A stretch of DNA of 28,233 nucleotides from UBA6109 sp964506465 (GCA_964506465.1 CAZDLM010000043.1:1-28233); one strand, 5' to 3'; positions 1 through 8,599 are shown, counted from the first letter of the stretch. The notes: generated by a model from the letters alone, not told the origin. A program made the numbers and translations.

Positions 1-54
1 GGCCCCCAAATCGATTTCGAGTCGATCCCGTTACGACCACTTCGGTATCTCTCC
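1..54 (-). tRNA. tRNA-Ser (anticodon CGA), 5' half only
   Basis: Read on the minus strand from position 54, the sequence gives an acceptor strand GGAGAGA, then TA, a D arm CCG...CGG containing the AGTGGT box, and an anticodon stem ATCGA/TCGAT. That stem closes the loop CTCGAAA, so the anticodon is CGA (plus-strand positions 17-19), which reads UCG. The GGAGAGA start and the G-rich beginning of a long variable arm are typical of tRNA-Ser. The T arm and 3' end lie beyond the left edge. It sits 36 bases downstream of tadA on the same strand. Confidence 0.88.
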
Positions 55-90
55 GACCGGATGGACGATCGGCGCCTCTTTCGAGGGGCG

Positions 91-591
91 TTACGTTATC
101 CTCTTTTCCTGGAAAAATCTATACAAAATTTCCCCGCAGGCCGTCGCGAGAACGCCCCCCTGAACGCGGACCCGGTGGTTCAGGCGGGGGTCCTCCAGCA
201 GACGGAACAGCGAGCCGACCGCGCCGCCCTTGGGGTCCGCGGCGCCGTAAACGAGCCGGGTCAACCGGGCCGCAAGAATCGCCCCGGCGCAGAGAATGCA
301 GGGTTCGAGCGTCACGTACATCGTCGCCCCGACGAGCCGGTAATTTCCGATCCGTTCCGCCGCTCCGCGTATAGCCAGGACTTCCGCATGAGCGGTCGGA
401 TCGACCAGCGTGATAGGGCGGTTGCGCCCCGAAGATACGATCCGGCCCTCCCGTACGACGACGGCGCCGACGGGGACCTCCCCCTCGTCATACGCCCGAC
501 GGGCCTCGTCGAGGGCCGCCTGCATGAACCCCTCGTCCTCGGGAAGCGCCCCTTCCGGAGGGACATCCGCTTCATTGAAAGTAGGCACCAT
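91..591 (-). CDS. tadA: tRNA adenosine(34) deaminase TadA
   Basis: TadA deaminates adenosine-34 to inosine in the ACG anticodon of tRNA-Arg, letting one tRNA read several CGN codons. The protein has 166 residues with the start at 591, matching the usual family length. The zinc-dependent deaminase signature is complete: HAE with His68 and the catalytic Glu70, then PCILC with Cys98 and Cys101. The stretch RNRPI...DPTAHAE and the C-terminal GSLF...LNHRV...G block are typical of TadA rather than of cytidine or guanine deaminases. The ribosome-binding site for this start is weak. An internal ATG at 525 has a better GAGG but would remove the N-terminal helix, so I prefer 591. The tRNA-Ser gene follows downstream on the same strand. 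Confidence 0.93.
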   Translation of the reverse strand: MVPTFNEADVPPEGALPEDEGFMQAALDEARRAYDEGEVPVGAVVVREGRIVSSGRNRPITLVDPTAHAEVLAIRGAAERIGNYRLVGATMYVTLEPCILCAGAILAARLTRLVYGAADPKGGAVGSLFRLLEDPRLNHRVRVQGGVLATACGEILYRFFQEKRIT

Positions 592-646
592 CGGAACCGT
601 CCCGAACCGGCGATTTACAGCCGGCCTTTCGCCGACATCGATCCGG

Positions 647-675
647 TTGATTTTAAGGTCTTTTTCGGGTAGACT
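647..675 (+). promoter_or_regulatory. Putative sigma-70 promoter for the TonB/BtuF pair
   Basis: TTGATT at 647-652 and TAGACT at 670-675 are separated by 17 bases and lie just upstream of the ATG at 703. The -35 matches consensus at 4 of 6 positions and the -10 at 4 of 6. The region is divergent, between tadA and the tonB-like gene. This is motif reading only. Confidence 0.42.
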
Positions 676-702
676 GGGCATCCTTTTTTTTGACAGAGGC
701 CT

Positions 703-1269
703 ATGATACCGAAAAAACTGTTGCTGATTGCCGCCATGATCTCGATGGGCGGCCACCTGTTGCTGGTATCGCTCACCGGCTTCGTCGATATGCGTTCGTC
801 GAGCAAACCCCAAAACGTACTGACCGTCGATCTGAAGGAAACGTTCAAGCCTTTGGAAAAGAAGAACGCCGCGGCTGCGGCCGCCCTCCGTTACAGGAAG
901 GCCATGGCCTCGCGCGGGATTGCGGTTTCCCAACCTTCCGGAGAGGAAACCGTCGACCTCGACAGCCAGGACGAGCTCTACACTCCCTACCTGAAAAAAA
1001 TCAAGAAGAAGATCGAACGCGTCTGGTGCTATCCACAGACGGCAAAGGACAACGGTGAGCAGGGAGTCGCCGTCGTAAAATTCTCTCTCAATCCGCGGGG
1101 CGACCTGATCGGCAACGTGATCCTTTCGTCCTCCGGGTTCGACTCGCTCGATGAAGGCACGCTGGCGGCCATCCGGGAAGCCGGTCCCTTCACTCCCTTC
1201 CCCCCGGACTTCCAGCCCTCGGTTCTGCATGTCATCGCCACATTCCAGTACCGCATGGTCGGGGTGTAG
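703..1269 (+). CDS. TonB-family energy transducer (TonB C-terminal domain)
   Basis: This 188-residue protein has one N-terminal membrane anchor (about residues 4-26). A short periplasmic linker follows (about 27-95), rich in Ala and Lys rather than the long Pro/Lys region of classical TonB. The C-terminal TonB/TolA-type domain (about 97-186) shows the family pattern: YPQTAKDNGEQGVAVVKF, then a SSGF...LDEGTLAAIREAGPFTPFP block. TonB proteins pass proton-motive-force energy from ExbB/ExbD to outer-membrane receptors; no exbB, exbD or receptor gene is present here. The start at 703 follows GAGG. The next gene, a BtuF-like binding protein, begins 7 bases after the stop with its SD overlapping the stop, so the two are probably co-transcribed and serve cobalamin or iron-chelate uptake. 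TolA-like function cannot be excluded. Confidence 0.85.
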   Translation: MIPKKLLLIAAMISMGGHLLLVSLTGFVDMRSSSKPQNVLTVDLKETFKPLEKKNAAAAAALRYRKAMASRGIAVSQPSGEETVDLDSQDELYTPYLKKIKKKIERVWCYPQTAKDNGEQGVAVVKFSLNPRGDLIGNVILSSSGFDSLDEGTLAAIREAGPFTPFPPDFQPSVLHVIATFQYRMVGV

Positions 1270-1276
1270 AGGCGCG

Positions 1277-2257
1277 ATGGCCGCTGACCGCGTTCCCCGG
1301 CGAGGCGAAAACCGCCGCTCCCCCGAAAGAAAAAACGGACGGTTCATTTTCCGCACGTTGGCTTTCCTGGGGCTTCTCTGCCTCCTGATTCCGTCCGCCG
1401 CCGTCGCCGGCGCCGAGCAGGATGAACTCGGCAGGGAGGTGATCGTCCCCGCAGAACCCCGGCGCATCGTGTCCCTGGCCCCGAACATCACGGAAATCCT
1501 TTTCGCCCTTGAATTGGAAACGCGAATCGTCGGTGCGACGTCCTACTGCAACTATCCGGAGCGGGCAAAACGCATTCCCCGCGTCGGCGGATTCACCGAC
1601 GTTTCCCTGGAGACGATCGTTTCGCTCGCACCGGACCTTGTGCTGGCGACGGCGGACGGCAACCGCAAGGAGACGGTCGAGCAGATCGAGCGGATGGGCC
1701 TGCCCGTCTATGTCGTCAATCCGAAAAACCTGGAGGGCATTCTGGCGACCATGCGCCGGATCGGCCGGATCACCGGGAGCGGGGAGCGGGCGCGCACCCT
1801 GACGAGCCGATTCGCCCGCCGCGTCGAAACTGTTTCGAAGAGAGTGGCGGGACGGCCGCGGCCGACGGTCTTCTTTCAGGTGGGTCTGGACCCGATCGTC
1901 ACCGTGGGGAGGAACACCTTCATCGATGAATTGATCGGGATCGCCGGCGGCGCCAGCATATCTTCCGGCGACAGGACGCGCTACCCCCGTTACAGCATCG
2001 AGGAGGTCCTGGCAAGGAAACCGGACATCATCGTGATTTCGACGATGGAGAGGGCAAAGGATCCATCCGCGGTTGCAGAGATCTGGCGGCGCTGGCGGGA
2101 GATCCCCGCCGTCGCCAACGGCCGCATTCATCCCCTCGATCCGGATCTGATCGCGCGGCCTTCGCCCCGGATCATCGATGCCCTGGAGATCCTGGCGCGC
2201 ATGTTTCACCCGGATGCGTACGGGTTCAGTCGGAAACCAAGAAAACAAAGAGAATAG
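1277..2257 (+). CDS. Periplasmic cobalamin/iron-chelate binding protein, BtuF-like
   Basis: This 326-residue class III (helical backbone) substrate-binding protein belongs to the cluster that includes BtuF and FepB. After an unusually long basic n-region there is a hydrophobic signal core (about residues 27-43) with a probable cleavage after AVA. The mature part starts DELGREVIVPAEPRRIVSLAPNITEILFALE, the conserved entry of this family. It continues with VGATSYCNYPERAKRIPRVGGFTDVSLETIVSLAPDLVLA, typical of BtuF-type cobamide binders, and a C-terminal lobe with VGRNTFIDELIGIAGG. The ATG at 1277 is chosen because AGAGG overlaps the upstream stop and the hydrophobic core begins a reasonable distance in. 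No permease or ATPase gene is adjacent, so the cognate ABC transporter must lie elsewhere. The ligand is not provable from sequence. Confidence 0.85.
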   Translation: MAADRVPRRGENRRSPERKNGRFIFRTLAFLGLLCLLIPSAAVAGAEQDELGREVIVPAEPRRIVSLAPNITEILFALELETRIVGATSYCNYPERAKRIPRVGGFTDVSLETIVSLAPDLVLATADGNRKETVEQIERMGLPVYVVNPKNLEGILATMRRIGRITGSGERARTLTSRFARRVETVSKRVAGRPRPTVFFQVGLDPIVTVGRNTFIDELIGIAGGASISSGDRTRYPRYSIEEVLARKPDIIVISTMERAKDPSAVAEIWRRWREIPAVANGRIHPLDPDLIARPSPRIIDALEILARMFHPDAYGFSRKPRKQRE

Positions 2258-2261
2258 GCTG

Positions 2262-2290
2262 TTGACATCCCTTTTGAATAAGGGCATTAA
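2262..2290 (+). promoter_or_regulatory. Putative promoter with an inverted repeat in its spacer
   Basis: A perfect TTGACA at 2262-2267 is followed after 17 bases by CATTAA at 2285-2290, a weak -10. The spacer contains the inverted repeat CCCTT-TTGAAT-AAGGG (2269-2284), which could be an operator. It lies about 100 bases upstream of the caspase-like lipoprotein gene. Confidence 0.38.
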
Positions 2291-2389
2291 ACGACTGTCA
2301 TTTTCTCGTTTGCTCGGCAAATCCACCAATCTGCATTTTGGGCTACTGGAGTTCGTTGTGACGACGCCTTATCTCAAAGGAGATTCATC

Positions 2390-4519
2390 ATGCCCAGGAA
2401 TTCCAACCTGCCCCGAGTCATACGCCTTTTCGTCACGGTCTTTCTGATTTGCGGCCTGATCGGCCTGGCCGGTTGCGCCACGCCCTCCCCTGTGATCAAG
2501 ATGACCCAACCGGCGCCGGATATCATCAGGGAATACAAATCCATTGTCGTGCCCGCCGGACAGATCGAAATGTTCGATACCGGCGTGGAGGTAAAAAAGG
2601 GAGAGCAGATTACAGTTCTGGCCGAGGGAGAGATCGATGTATCGCCAAGGATATTTAGGACCAAGAAGCCTCACGGAAGCCTTTTGTTTCGATTAGGGGC
2701 ATATAATATTGTATCAAGATATGTTGGGCAAGAATTAATCCCTGTTGCTACTGATGGAAATCTCTATCTCGGTTACATAGGCTCTCCAATCAATAAATAT
2801 GGCAATCCTAAGAATCCGGAATATTACAGTGATGACATGGGCTATTATGTAGTCGATATCATTGTGTGGAAAACACAGAACCCTATTCTTATGGCAGATT
2901 TTTTCAAGGAAGCGAGCCAAAGAGATCCGCAAAAAGATATTTTGAAGTTGATGGCGACGAAGTTCGAATCGCGTAAAGAATTATTTCTAGCCGAGCAGAA
3001 GGCAAAAAAGGAGTTAGTAGCAACAGAGAAAGCGATAGCATCTTTACAGGGAGAAGAACTTTCAAAGCCCAAGGTACCTAGGGGAAAAACAGTGGAATCT
3101 CCCCCCGCTGTTGATGTGACGAAAGGAGAAATGCTTAAAGCCGCCCAAAAGCCAGAACTGCAGAAAGAAGAGCCAACTGCAATCCCGAAACCCACCGGAA
3201 GAAAAGAAAACCCCTCCGCACCCCCGCGGGAAAAGACTGTTCCTGCTGTAAGGGATGATGACAAGAATACGAAGGACGCCGAACTCAATGAAAAGCTCCA
3301 AAAGGCGATCCTGGCATTGCAGGCCGTGGAAAACATAAAGAAGCAGATGGCCGAGCAGATGGCGGAACAGCAAAGAAGAGAGGAAGAAATGGCTGCCCGC
3401 TTGGAGGCCCTGGAGCTGGAAAAAACGAAGCAGCCGAAGAATATCCCGGTCATTGCGATCGCATCGCCTGCAGACGGGATCATGGTAGAATCGGAATACA
3501 TTTCTCTCAGCGGTGTGGCCGAGCATGAAAAGGGAATCGAAAAGTTCGAGATCCTGCTGAACGGCGTGCTGTTGCGTTCTAGAAGCCACCGGGCGGTCAT
3601 ACCGGTTGGGAAGAAATTGAACCGGATCGAATTTTCCGAAAGAATACGCCTGGAGGAAGGCAGTAACAGCATCACGATCCATGCACAGGAAAGAGATGGG
3701 ATTGCCTCGGAGAAAACCATTGCCGTTCAAAGGAGCCCAAAGAAAGGAAGCATCTGGGCGGTGATCATTGGCATCAATTCATATCACAGGCTTCCCTCTC
3801 TGAAGTATGCCGTCCATGACGCAAAGGAAATTTACCGCTACTTGACGGAGGTGAGCGGGGTCCCGAGGGATCATGTCTGGCTCCTCCTTGACGAAGAGGC
3901 AACCCTGGAGCGGATTCGCAGCGTCTTGGGAACGCAGTTGCGGAGGAAGGCAGGGAAAGAAGACATGGTGATCATTTTCCTGGCAGGCCATGGGTCAACG
4001 GAGAAGGATGCCTCAAGCCCCGACGGGGACGGGTTAGAAAAGTATATCCTTCCCCATAATGCTGACTCCAAGGATCTATACGCCTCTGCCATCCCCATGG
4101 GAGAGGTCGCGCGGATTTTCCAGCGGATCAGTTCCGAAAGACTGATATTCCTGAGCGACACCTGCTACAGCGGCGCGAGCGGCGGAAGGACGATCCTGGC
4201 GTCGGGAACGCGGGCGAATGTTTCCGGGGCCTTTTGGGATAGGGTTTCCCGGGGAAAGGGCAGAATTGTCATAACCGCCAGCGATGCCAATCAGGTGAGC
4301 GCCGAGAAAGACGAATTGCAGCACGGGGTCTTCACCTATTACCTCTTGGAGGGACTTCGCGGCAAAGCGGACTTTGACGGGGATGAAGTCATCACGCTGG
4401 ACGAGGTTTCCCGTTATGTGTCCATCAAGGTTCCCCAAGCGACCGGGCAGGATCAGCCTCCCGTCAAAAAAGGAGAGATGACGGGCGAGATCATCCTGGG
4501 CATCGTGAAGAAACCGTAA
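2390..4519 (+). CDS. Caspase-like (peptidase C14) lipoprotein with lectin-like, coiled-coil and EF-hand elements
   Basis: This 709-residue protein begins with a lipoprotein signal (hydrophobic core, then LAGC with the lipidated Cys near residue 29), so it is probably anchored in the outer membrane facing the periplasm or surface. Residues about 53-160 resemble a PA-IL/LecA-type beta-sandwich (VVPAGQIEMFDTGVEVKKGE..., GSLLFRLG...). A charged coiled coil follows (about 288-348), then an Ig-like beta domain (about 355-440). The C-terminal caspase fold (about 450-700) has the catalytic dyad in AGHG (His534) and SDTCYSG (Cys592). An EF-hand-type loop, DFDGDEVITLDE, spans residues 661-672 and suggests calcium control. 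AAAGGAG precedes the ATG. The part encoded around 2640-3060 is markedly richer in A and T than the rest. The substrate is unknown; such proteins are often called orthocaspases. Confidence 0.9.
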   Translation: MPRNSNLPRVIRLFVTVFLICGLIGLAGCATPSPVIKMTQPAPDIIREYKSIVVPAGQIEMFDTGVEVKKGEQITVLAEGEIDVSPRIFRTKKPHGSLLFRLGAYNIVSRYVGQELIPVATDGNLYLGYIGSPINKYGNPKNPEYYSDDMGYYVVDIIVWKTQNPILMADFFKEASQRDPQKDILKLMATKFESRKELFLAEQKAKKELVATEKAIASLQGEELSKPKVPRGKTVESPPAVDVTKGEMLKAAQKPELQKEEPTAIPKPTGRKENPSAPPREKTVPAVRDDDKNTKDAELNEKLQKAILALQAVENIKKQMAEQMAEQQRREEEMAARLEALELEKTKQPKNIPVIAIASPADGIMVESEYISLSGVAEHEKGIEKFEILLNGVLLRSRSHRAVIPVGKKLNRIEFSERIRLEEGSNSITIHAQERDGIASEKTIAVQRSPKKGSIWAVIIGINSYHRLPSLKYAVHDAKEIYRYLTEVSGVPRDHVWLLLDEEATLERIRSVLGTQLRRKAGKEDMVIIFLAGHGSTEKDASSPDGDGLEKYILPHNADSKDLYASAIPMGEVARIFQRISSERLIFLSDTCYSGASGGRTILASGTRANVSGAFWDRVSRGKGRIVITASDANQVSAEKDELQHGVFTYYLLEGLRGKADFDGDEVITLDEVSRYVSIKVPQATGQDQPPVKKGEMTGEIILGIVKKP

Positions 4520-4538
4520 ACCGGTTCATCACATTACC

Positions 4539-6149
4539 TCACGAAGACTGCCCCCTGAGAATGTCAACAAGCATCCGTTTCGCCTCGACGATCCGCTGCT
4601 GCCGCTGGCTTTTCTCCGCTGCCGTTCCCAAGTCCAGTTGCTTTCGCTGGCTCCGCAGGTAGGCCAATTGGTCCTCGACGGCGGCCAGCGCGCGGTCCCA
4701 GTCAAAGCGGTCGATCATCTTCGGGACCGCGGCTTTGCCTTCGACCCGCCCGTCTCCCAGCGTCCATTCTTCGAGGTAATCGGGAATCTGCACGGAGAAA
4801 CCGAAACGTTCCCTCAAATCTGCAGCCAGGGACTCCTGTGCGGAATATTCGCCGTGCACCAGGAATACCTGCATGCCCGGCGACCGGAATGCGCTGACCC
4901 ACGCGAGGATCTGGCTGCGGCCGGCATGGGCCGAAAAGCCGTTGATGGTGTAGACCTTCGCCTTGACGGCGATGTCTTCGTTGAGAATCCGGATGACCTT
5001 TGCGCCGTCGACGATCTTTCGGCCCGTCGTCCCCTGCGCCTGGAAACCGACGAACACGATGCTGGCCCCTTCCCGCCACAGGTTGTGGCGGAGGTGATGT
5101 TTGATTCTTCCGGCGTCGGCCATGCCGCTGGCGGAGATGACCACCGCCGGCCCGCGGAGCTCGTTGATGGCCATGGACTCCTGCGTCGAAAGCGTGAAGC
5201 GCAATTGCGGCAGCGAGAGCGGGTCTTCGCCCGCCGCCAGGAGTTTCCTCGTTTCCCGGTCGAAATAGTCGGGATGATTGCGGAAGATCTCCGTGGCCTT
5301 GGTGGCGAGCGGGCTGTCGACGAAGACGGGCATGTCCGGCGGGAGACGTCCCTGCTTCGAGAGAAGATATAAGGAGTAGATAATCTCCTGGGTCCGTTCC
5401 ACGGCAAAGGCGGGAATGACGACCTTCTCGCCGCGGCCGTAACTGTAGGAAATGGCCTCGGCCAGTTCGTTCAGGCTCTGCGTCTCATCCTTGTGGTCGC
5501 GGTTGCCGTAAGTGGATTCCAGGAAGAGGACGTCGGCCTTCTCCACGATCGAGGGATCCTCCACCATCAATTGCGAGCTCCGGCCGATGTCGCCGGAAAA
5601 GACGATCTTCCGACGCACCCCCTCTTCCTCAATCCAGACCTCCAGAAGCGACGACCCGAGGATATGGCCGGCATCCTGGAATACGACACGAATCCCCGGG
5701 GCGGGATCGAAGGGAATCCTGTAGCCGACGACCTCAAACAGGGGAAGCGTACGGACGGCATCCTCCGTCGTGTAGAGCGGCTCCACCCTGTTTCCCCCGA
5801 AGCGAAGGCGCTTGCGGCTCTTCCACTGCGCCTCCATTTCCTGAATGTGTGCGCTGTCGAGGAGCATGATCTCGAGCAGATCCCGGGTCGGTGGGGTCGC
5901 ATAGATCCGGCCGCGGAATCTCTCCCGGACCATTCTCGGCAGGAGCCCGGAGTGATCGATATGGGCATGGGTCATCAGAAAAAAATCGATTTCTTCCGGC
6001 CTGTAGGCCGACAGGTCCCAATTTCGCTTTTCGATCTCGGCGCTGCCCTGATGCATCCCGCAATCGATCGCAAACCGGCTTTTTCCCGTTTCGATGACAA
6101 AACAGGAACCGGTTACGGTTCGGGCCGCGCCCATGCATTTGATCTTCAT
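4539..6149 (-). CDS. Beta-CASP metallo-beta-lactamase-fold hydrolase, probable ribonuclease
   Basis: This 536-residue protein is related to CPSF73-type and archaeal/bacterial beta-CASP ribonucleases (YsxH/TTHA0252-like). The N-terminal metallo-beta-lactamase domain carries motif 2, THAHIDHSG (His61, His63, Asp65, His66). Later metal-binding motifs sit in DAGHILGSS and FSGDIGR. The beta-CASP insert follows (ESTYGNRDHKDE...PAFAVERTQEIIYSL), then ISASGMADAGRIKHHL, and the C-terminal His motifs NGFSAHAGR and VHGE. The family cuts RNA with two zinc ions; the RNA target here is unknown. An alpha-helical tail (about 470-536) extends past the fold. It starts 21 bases after the PilZ gene on the same strand, with AAGGA before the ATG, so the two are likely one operon. 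It converges with the caspase-like gene, 19 bases apart. Confidence 0.92.
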   Translation of the reverse strand: MKIKCMGAARTVTGSCFVIETGKSRFAIDCGMHQGSAEIEKRNWDLSAYRPEEIDFFLMTHAHIDHSGLLPRMVRERFRGRIYATPPTRDLLEIMLLDSAHIQEMEAQWKSRKRLRFGGNRVEPLYTTEDAVRTLPLFEVVGYRIPFDPAPGIRVVFQDAGHILGSSLLEVWIEEEGVRRKIVFSGDIGRSSQLMVEDPSIVEKADVLFLESTYGNRDHKDETQSLNELAEAISYSYGRGEKVVIPAFAVERTQEIIYSLYLLSKQGRLPPDMPVFVDSPLATKATEIFRNHPDYFDRETRKLLAAGEDPLSLPQLRFTLSTQESMAINELRGPAVVISASGMADAGRIKHHLRHNLWREGASIVFVGFQAQGTTGRKIVDGAKVIRILNEDIAVKAKVYTINGFSAHAGRSQILAWVSAFRSPGMQVFLVHGEYSAQESLAADLRERFGFSVQIPDYLEEWTLGDGRVEGKAAVPKMIDRFDWDRALAAVEDQLAYLRSQRKQLDLGTAAEKSQRQQRIVEAKRMLVDILRGQSS

Positions 6150-6170
6150 GAACAGACATTCCTTCCATCT

Positions 6171-6875
6171 TCAGGATTTTAAAATACCGTCGGCCAGCAT
6201 CTCCCGCTGGATCATCATGATCTTCCGGCTCAAAGCGCGCTCCAGCTCGCGTTCCAGAACCGGAAATTTTGCCGTCACGAACTGCAGATACGGCGAGCCG
6301 GGCGAAGGCTCCGAGAGCCATACGCGGACGACCCGGGCCTCCAGATGAAAACGCCTTTCGTCCACGTTCACTTGGAGGCGGATGGACTCGCCCGCCTTGA
6401 ACGACCTGGTGTCGCCGTGGCTGAACCCGACGCCGCCGAGGGAGATGTCCACCAGATTGACCCTCTTTCCCCCGCAGGAGAGCGCCAACCCGCTGTCCGA
6501 CTTGGGCCGGACGCGGAAGTGCAGCCGGATGTTCATCGGCTCGGGAGCGCCCTGCATCTGCAGGACCGGAACGGCCACCCGGTCGCCGGAAGCCATCTCA
6601 TAGTCCTTCATGAACTCGGCGATCTTCGCGGCAAAACCGAACCGGGCGGCTCTGCCCTGATTCTTGACCAGATAGGTTACGGAAACGAGATGCCCGACGT
6701 GGCTCTTCGTCAGCGGCGGCGACGTCTGGGAGATAACGATGCGTTCTCCGGCGACTTCGTAGACCATGGCCTTGAGAATGTGGACGCTGTTCTTCAGATC
6801 ATCGCGCTCCCAAATGATATCGACACTGGAACCGGGACGAACGACACGACCGGCTTCCCGCGGTTCTTCTGCCAT
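6171..6875 (-). CDS. PilZ-domain c-di-GMP-binding protein, YcgR-like
   Basis: This 234-residue cytoplasmic protein has two domains. The N-terminal half (about 10-110) resembles the YcgR/PilZN-type beta-barrel partner domain. The C-terminal PilZ domain (about 114-215) has both c-di-GMP-binding motifs: RLHFR (RxxxR, Arg117 and Arg121) and DISLGG (DxSxxG, Asp143 to Gly148). YcgR-like proteins usually slow flagellar motors or act as general c-di-GMP effectors. No flagellar gene is nearby. Instead the gene directly precedes a beta-CASP ribonuclease. The start at 6875 is the first ATG, with GAGG ten bases upstream and a nearer AGGAG that is too close. It is divergent from the LarA-like gene. Confidence 0.88.
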   Translation of the reverse strand: MAEEPREAGRVVRPGSSVDIIWERDDLKNSVHILKAMVYEVAGERIVISQTSPPLTKSHVGHLVSVTYLVKNQGRAARFGFAAKIAEFMKDYEMASGDRVAVPVLQMQGAPEPMNIRLHFRVRPKSDSGLALSCGGKRVNLVDISLGGVGFSHGDTRSFKAGESIRLQVNVDERRFHLEARVVRVWLSEPSPGSPYLQFVTAKFPVLERELERALSRKIMMIQREMLADGILKS

Positions 6876-7061
6876 GCTCCTGCAACCTCAAAAGGAATCT
6901 GCGGCGAACAAAAGGGGAGATGTCCCCGCTCGCTCTCCCGTGCCGTGTGAAGATCCGGCGATCCCTGGAAATTTGCCAGCGTATTCTTAAAGAAAAAACA
7001 GGATTCGTCAAATGGTTTTCGACCACCGCGCCTCATCAGGGACCGGTCCGCCCGATCCGGC

Positions 7062-7091
7062 TTGACTTTCCTTCGGCCCTGCGATTACATG
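7062..7091 (+). promoter_or_regulatory. Weak candidate promoter for the LarA-like gene
   Basis: TTGACT at 7062-7067 is followed by 18 bases and TACATG at 7086-7091, in the 275-base divergent gap between the PilZ gene and the LarA-like gene. The -10 is poor. Nothing else distinctive was seen in this gap. Confidence 0.25.
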
Positions 7092-7150
7092 ATTCTGTAT
7101 CCTGGAATTGTGTCCAAAAACCATTCCCCTGCCCTGGAGGATCTCAGACG

Positions 7151-8590
7151 ATGAAAGAGAACATCCAATCCGTCGTCAGCCGGGTGGATATTTCCGGCTG
7201 GAAGACCGTGCACGTCGAATACGGGGCGGACGCCCTGGAAATCGCCGTCCCCCGGGACTGCCGGGTTCTGACCATGCGGGACATGCCCGTCATCGAAGAT
7301 CCCCAAAGCGCCATCGCCGACGCCCTTGCCCACCCGATCGGGAGCGACCGGATCGCCGGCATCGTGAGGAAGAAATCCAAACCAGCCGGGAAACTTTCCG
7401 CGGCGGTTACCGTCTCCGATATTACGCGGCCCGTTCCCTACAAGGGAAAGAACGGCATCCTTCTTCCGGTTCTCCGCGAACTCGAAGAAGCGGGGATCGT
7501 CCGATCCCATATCGTGATCGTCGTCGGCAACGGCATGCACCGGCCGAGCACGGAACGGGAACGGATCGACATGTACGGCGAGGACATCTGCAGGGACTAC
7601 CGGATCGTCGACCACAACTGCGATGATTCCGCTTCGCTGACCCACGTGGGAAAGACCCGGACCGGCGGCGACGTCTTCGTGAACTCGATCTTCTTCAACG
7701 CCGACATCCGCATCGCGACGGGTCTCGTCGAGAGCCACTTCATGGTGGGCTGCTCCGGCGGCCGGAAAGCCGTCTGCCCGGGGCTCGTCGACACGCGCAC
7801 GATCCAGAAATTCCACAGCCCCGCCTTCCTGGAATCCCCCTTCGCCGACAATCTCATCCTCGAAGGGAATCCCTGCCATGAGGAATCGCTGGAGATCGCG
7901 CAGACCGTCGGGGTGGATTTCATCGTCAACGTGAACCTCGACAAGAACATGCGCCTCTTGAAAGTCGTCGCCGGGGATCTCGTCGCCGCCCATCGGGAGG
8001 CCTATTTGTTCGTCCGGAACTTCGCCGCCGTCGAGTCGGATGAGGAGTTCGACATCGTGCTCACCCACGGGGGTTACGTCGGGCGGAATCATTACCAGAC
8101 GGTGAAGGCGGCCTACAACGCGCTGCCGGTCGTGAAAAAAACCGGGACGATCATCGTCGCCGCCGACAACCGCGACGTCGAGCCCATCGGGGGACTTGAA
8201 TACAGGAGCCTCCTCCACCTCCTGAAGCTCCAGGGCGCGCAGGGCTACATGAAGATCCTGGAGAACCCCTCGTGGATCTTCACGAAGGATCAGTGGGAGC
8301 CGGAGATGTGGGCGAAGGTTCTCCGGAAGATCGGAGAAGAAGGGCTGGTCTACTGCACACTGGCCATCCCGCGGGAGGACCACGAGCTGCTGCCCGGCCA
8401 GTGCGGGCTTGATTTCCTCTGCGAAACGGAGGCGACGGCCCCCCCGCTGAAACGGGCGACGGAAATGGTCCAGAACGCCTTTCTCGTTGCCTATGACCGG
8501 CAGCACCGCAACTCGGCGAACCCCCGTACGGCCTTCGTGCGGGAAGGTCCTTACGCCGTGCCGGTTCTGACATCCCGTAAGCAAATATAG
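7151..8590 (+). CDS. Nickel-pincer racemase/epimerase of the LarA family
   Basis: LarA interconverts D- and L-lactate using a nickel-pincer nucleotide cofactor; homologs act on other 2-hydroxyacids. The 479-residue protein shows SDITRPVP (about 89-96), GNGMHR, then GLVESHFMVGCSGGRKAVCPG. The four residues matching Lactobacillus plantarum LarA His108, His174, Lys184 and His200 appear as His130, His196, Lys206 and His222. Their spacings (66, 10 and 16) are identical to LarA, which strongly supports cofactor binding (Lys206, His222) and acid/base catalysis (His130, His196). The start at 7151 has GGAGG ten bases upstream. Cofactor genes larB, larC and larE are not in the window. An ABC exporter follows after 9 bases. 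It is somewhat longer than typical LarA; the substrate is undetermined. Confidence 0.85.
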   Translation: MKENIQSVVSRVDISGWKTVHVEYGADALEIAVPRDCRVLTMRDMPVIEDPQSAIADALAHPIGSDRIAGIVRKKSKPAGKLSAAVTVSDITRPVPYKGKNGILLPVLRELEEAGIVRSHIVIVVGNGMHRPSTERERIDMYGEDICRDYRIVDHNCDDSASLTHVGKTRTGGDVFVNSIFFNADIRIATGLVESHFMVGCSGGRKAVCPGLVDTRTIQKFHSPAFLESPFADNLILEGNPCHEESLEIAQTVGVDFIVNVNLDKNMRLLKVVAGDLVAAHREAYLFVRNFAAVESDEEFDIVLTHGGYVGRNHYQTVKAAYNALPVVKKTGTIIVAADNRDVEPIGGLEYRSLLHLLKLQGAQGYMKILENPSWIFTKDQWEPEMWAKVLRKIGEEGLVYCTLAIPREDHELLPGQCGLDFLCETEATAPPLKRATEMVQNAFLVAYDRQHRNSANPRTAFVREGPYAVPVLTSRKQI

Positions 8591-8599
8591 AAAGGCATT

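Noticed and set aside
592..1491. Extended minus-strand frame upstream of tadA
   Set aside because: It overlaps the tonB-like gene and its promoter region; TadA homology begins only near residue 20 of the protein starting at 591.
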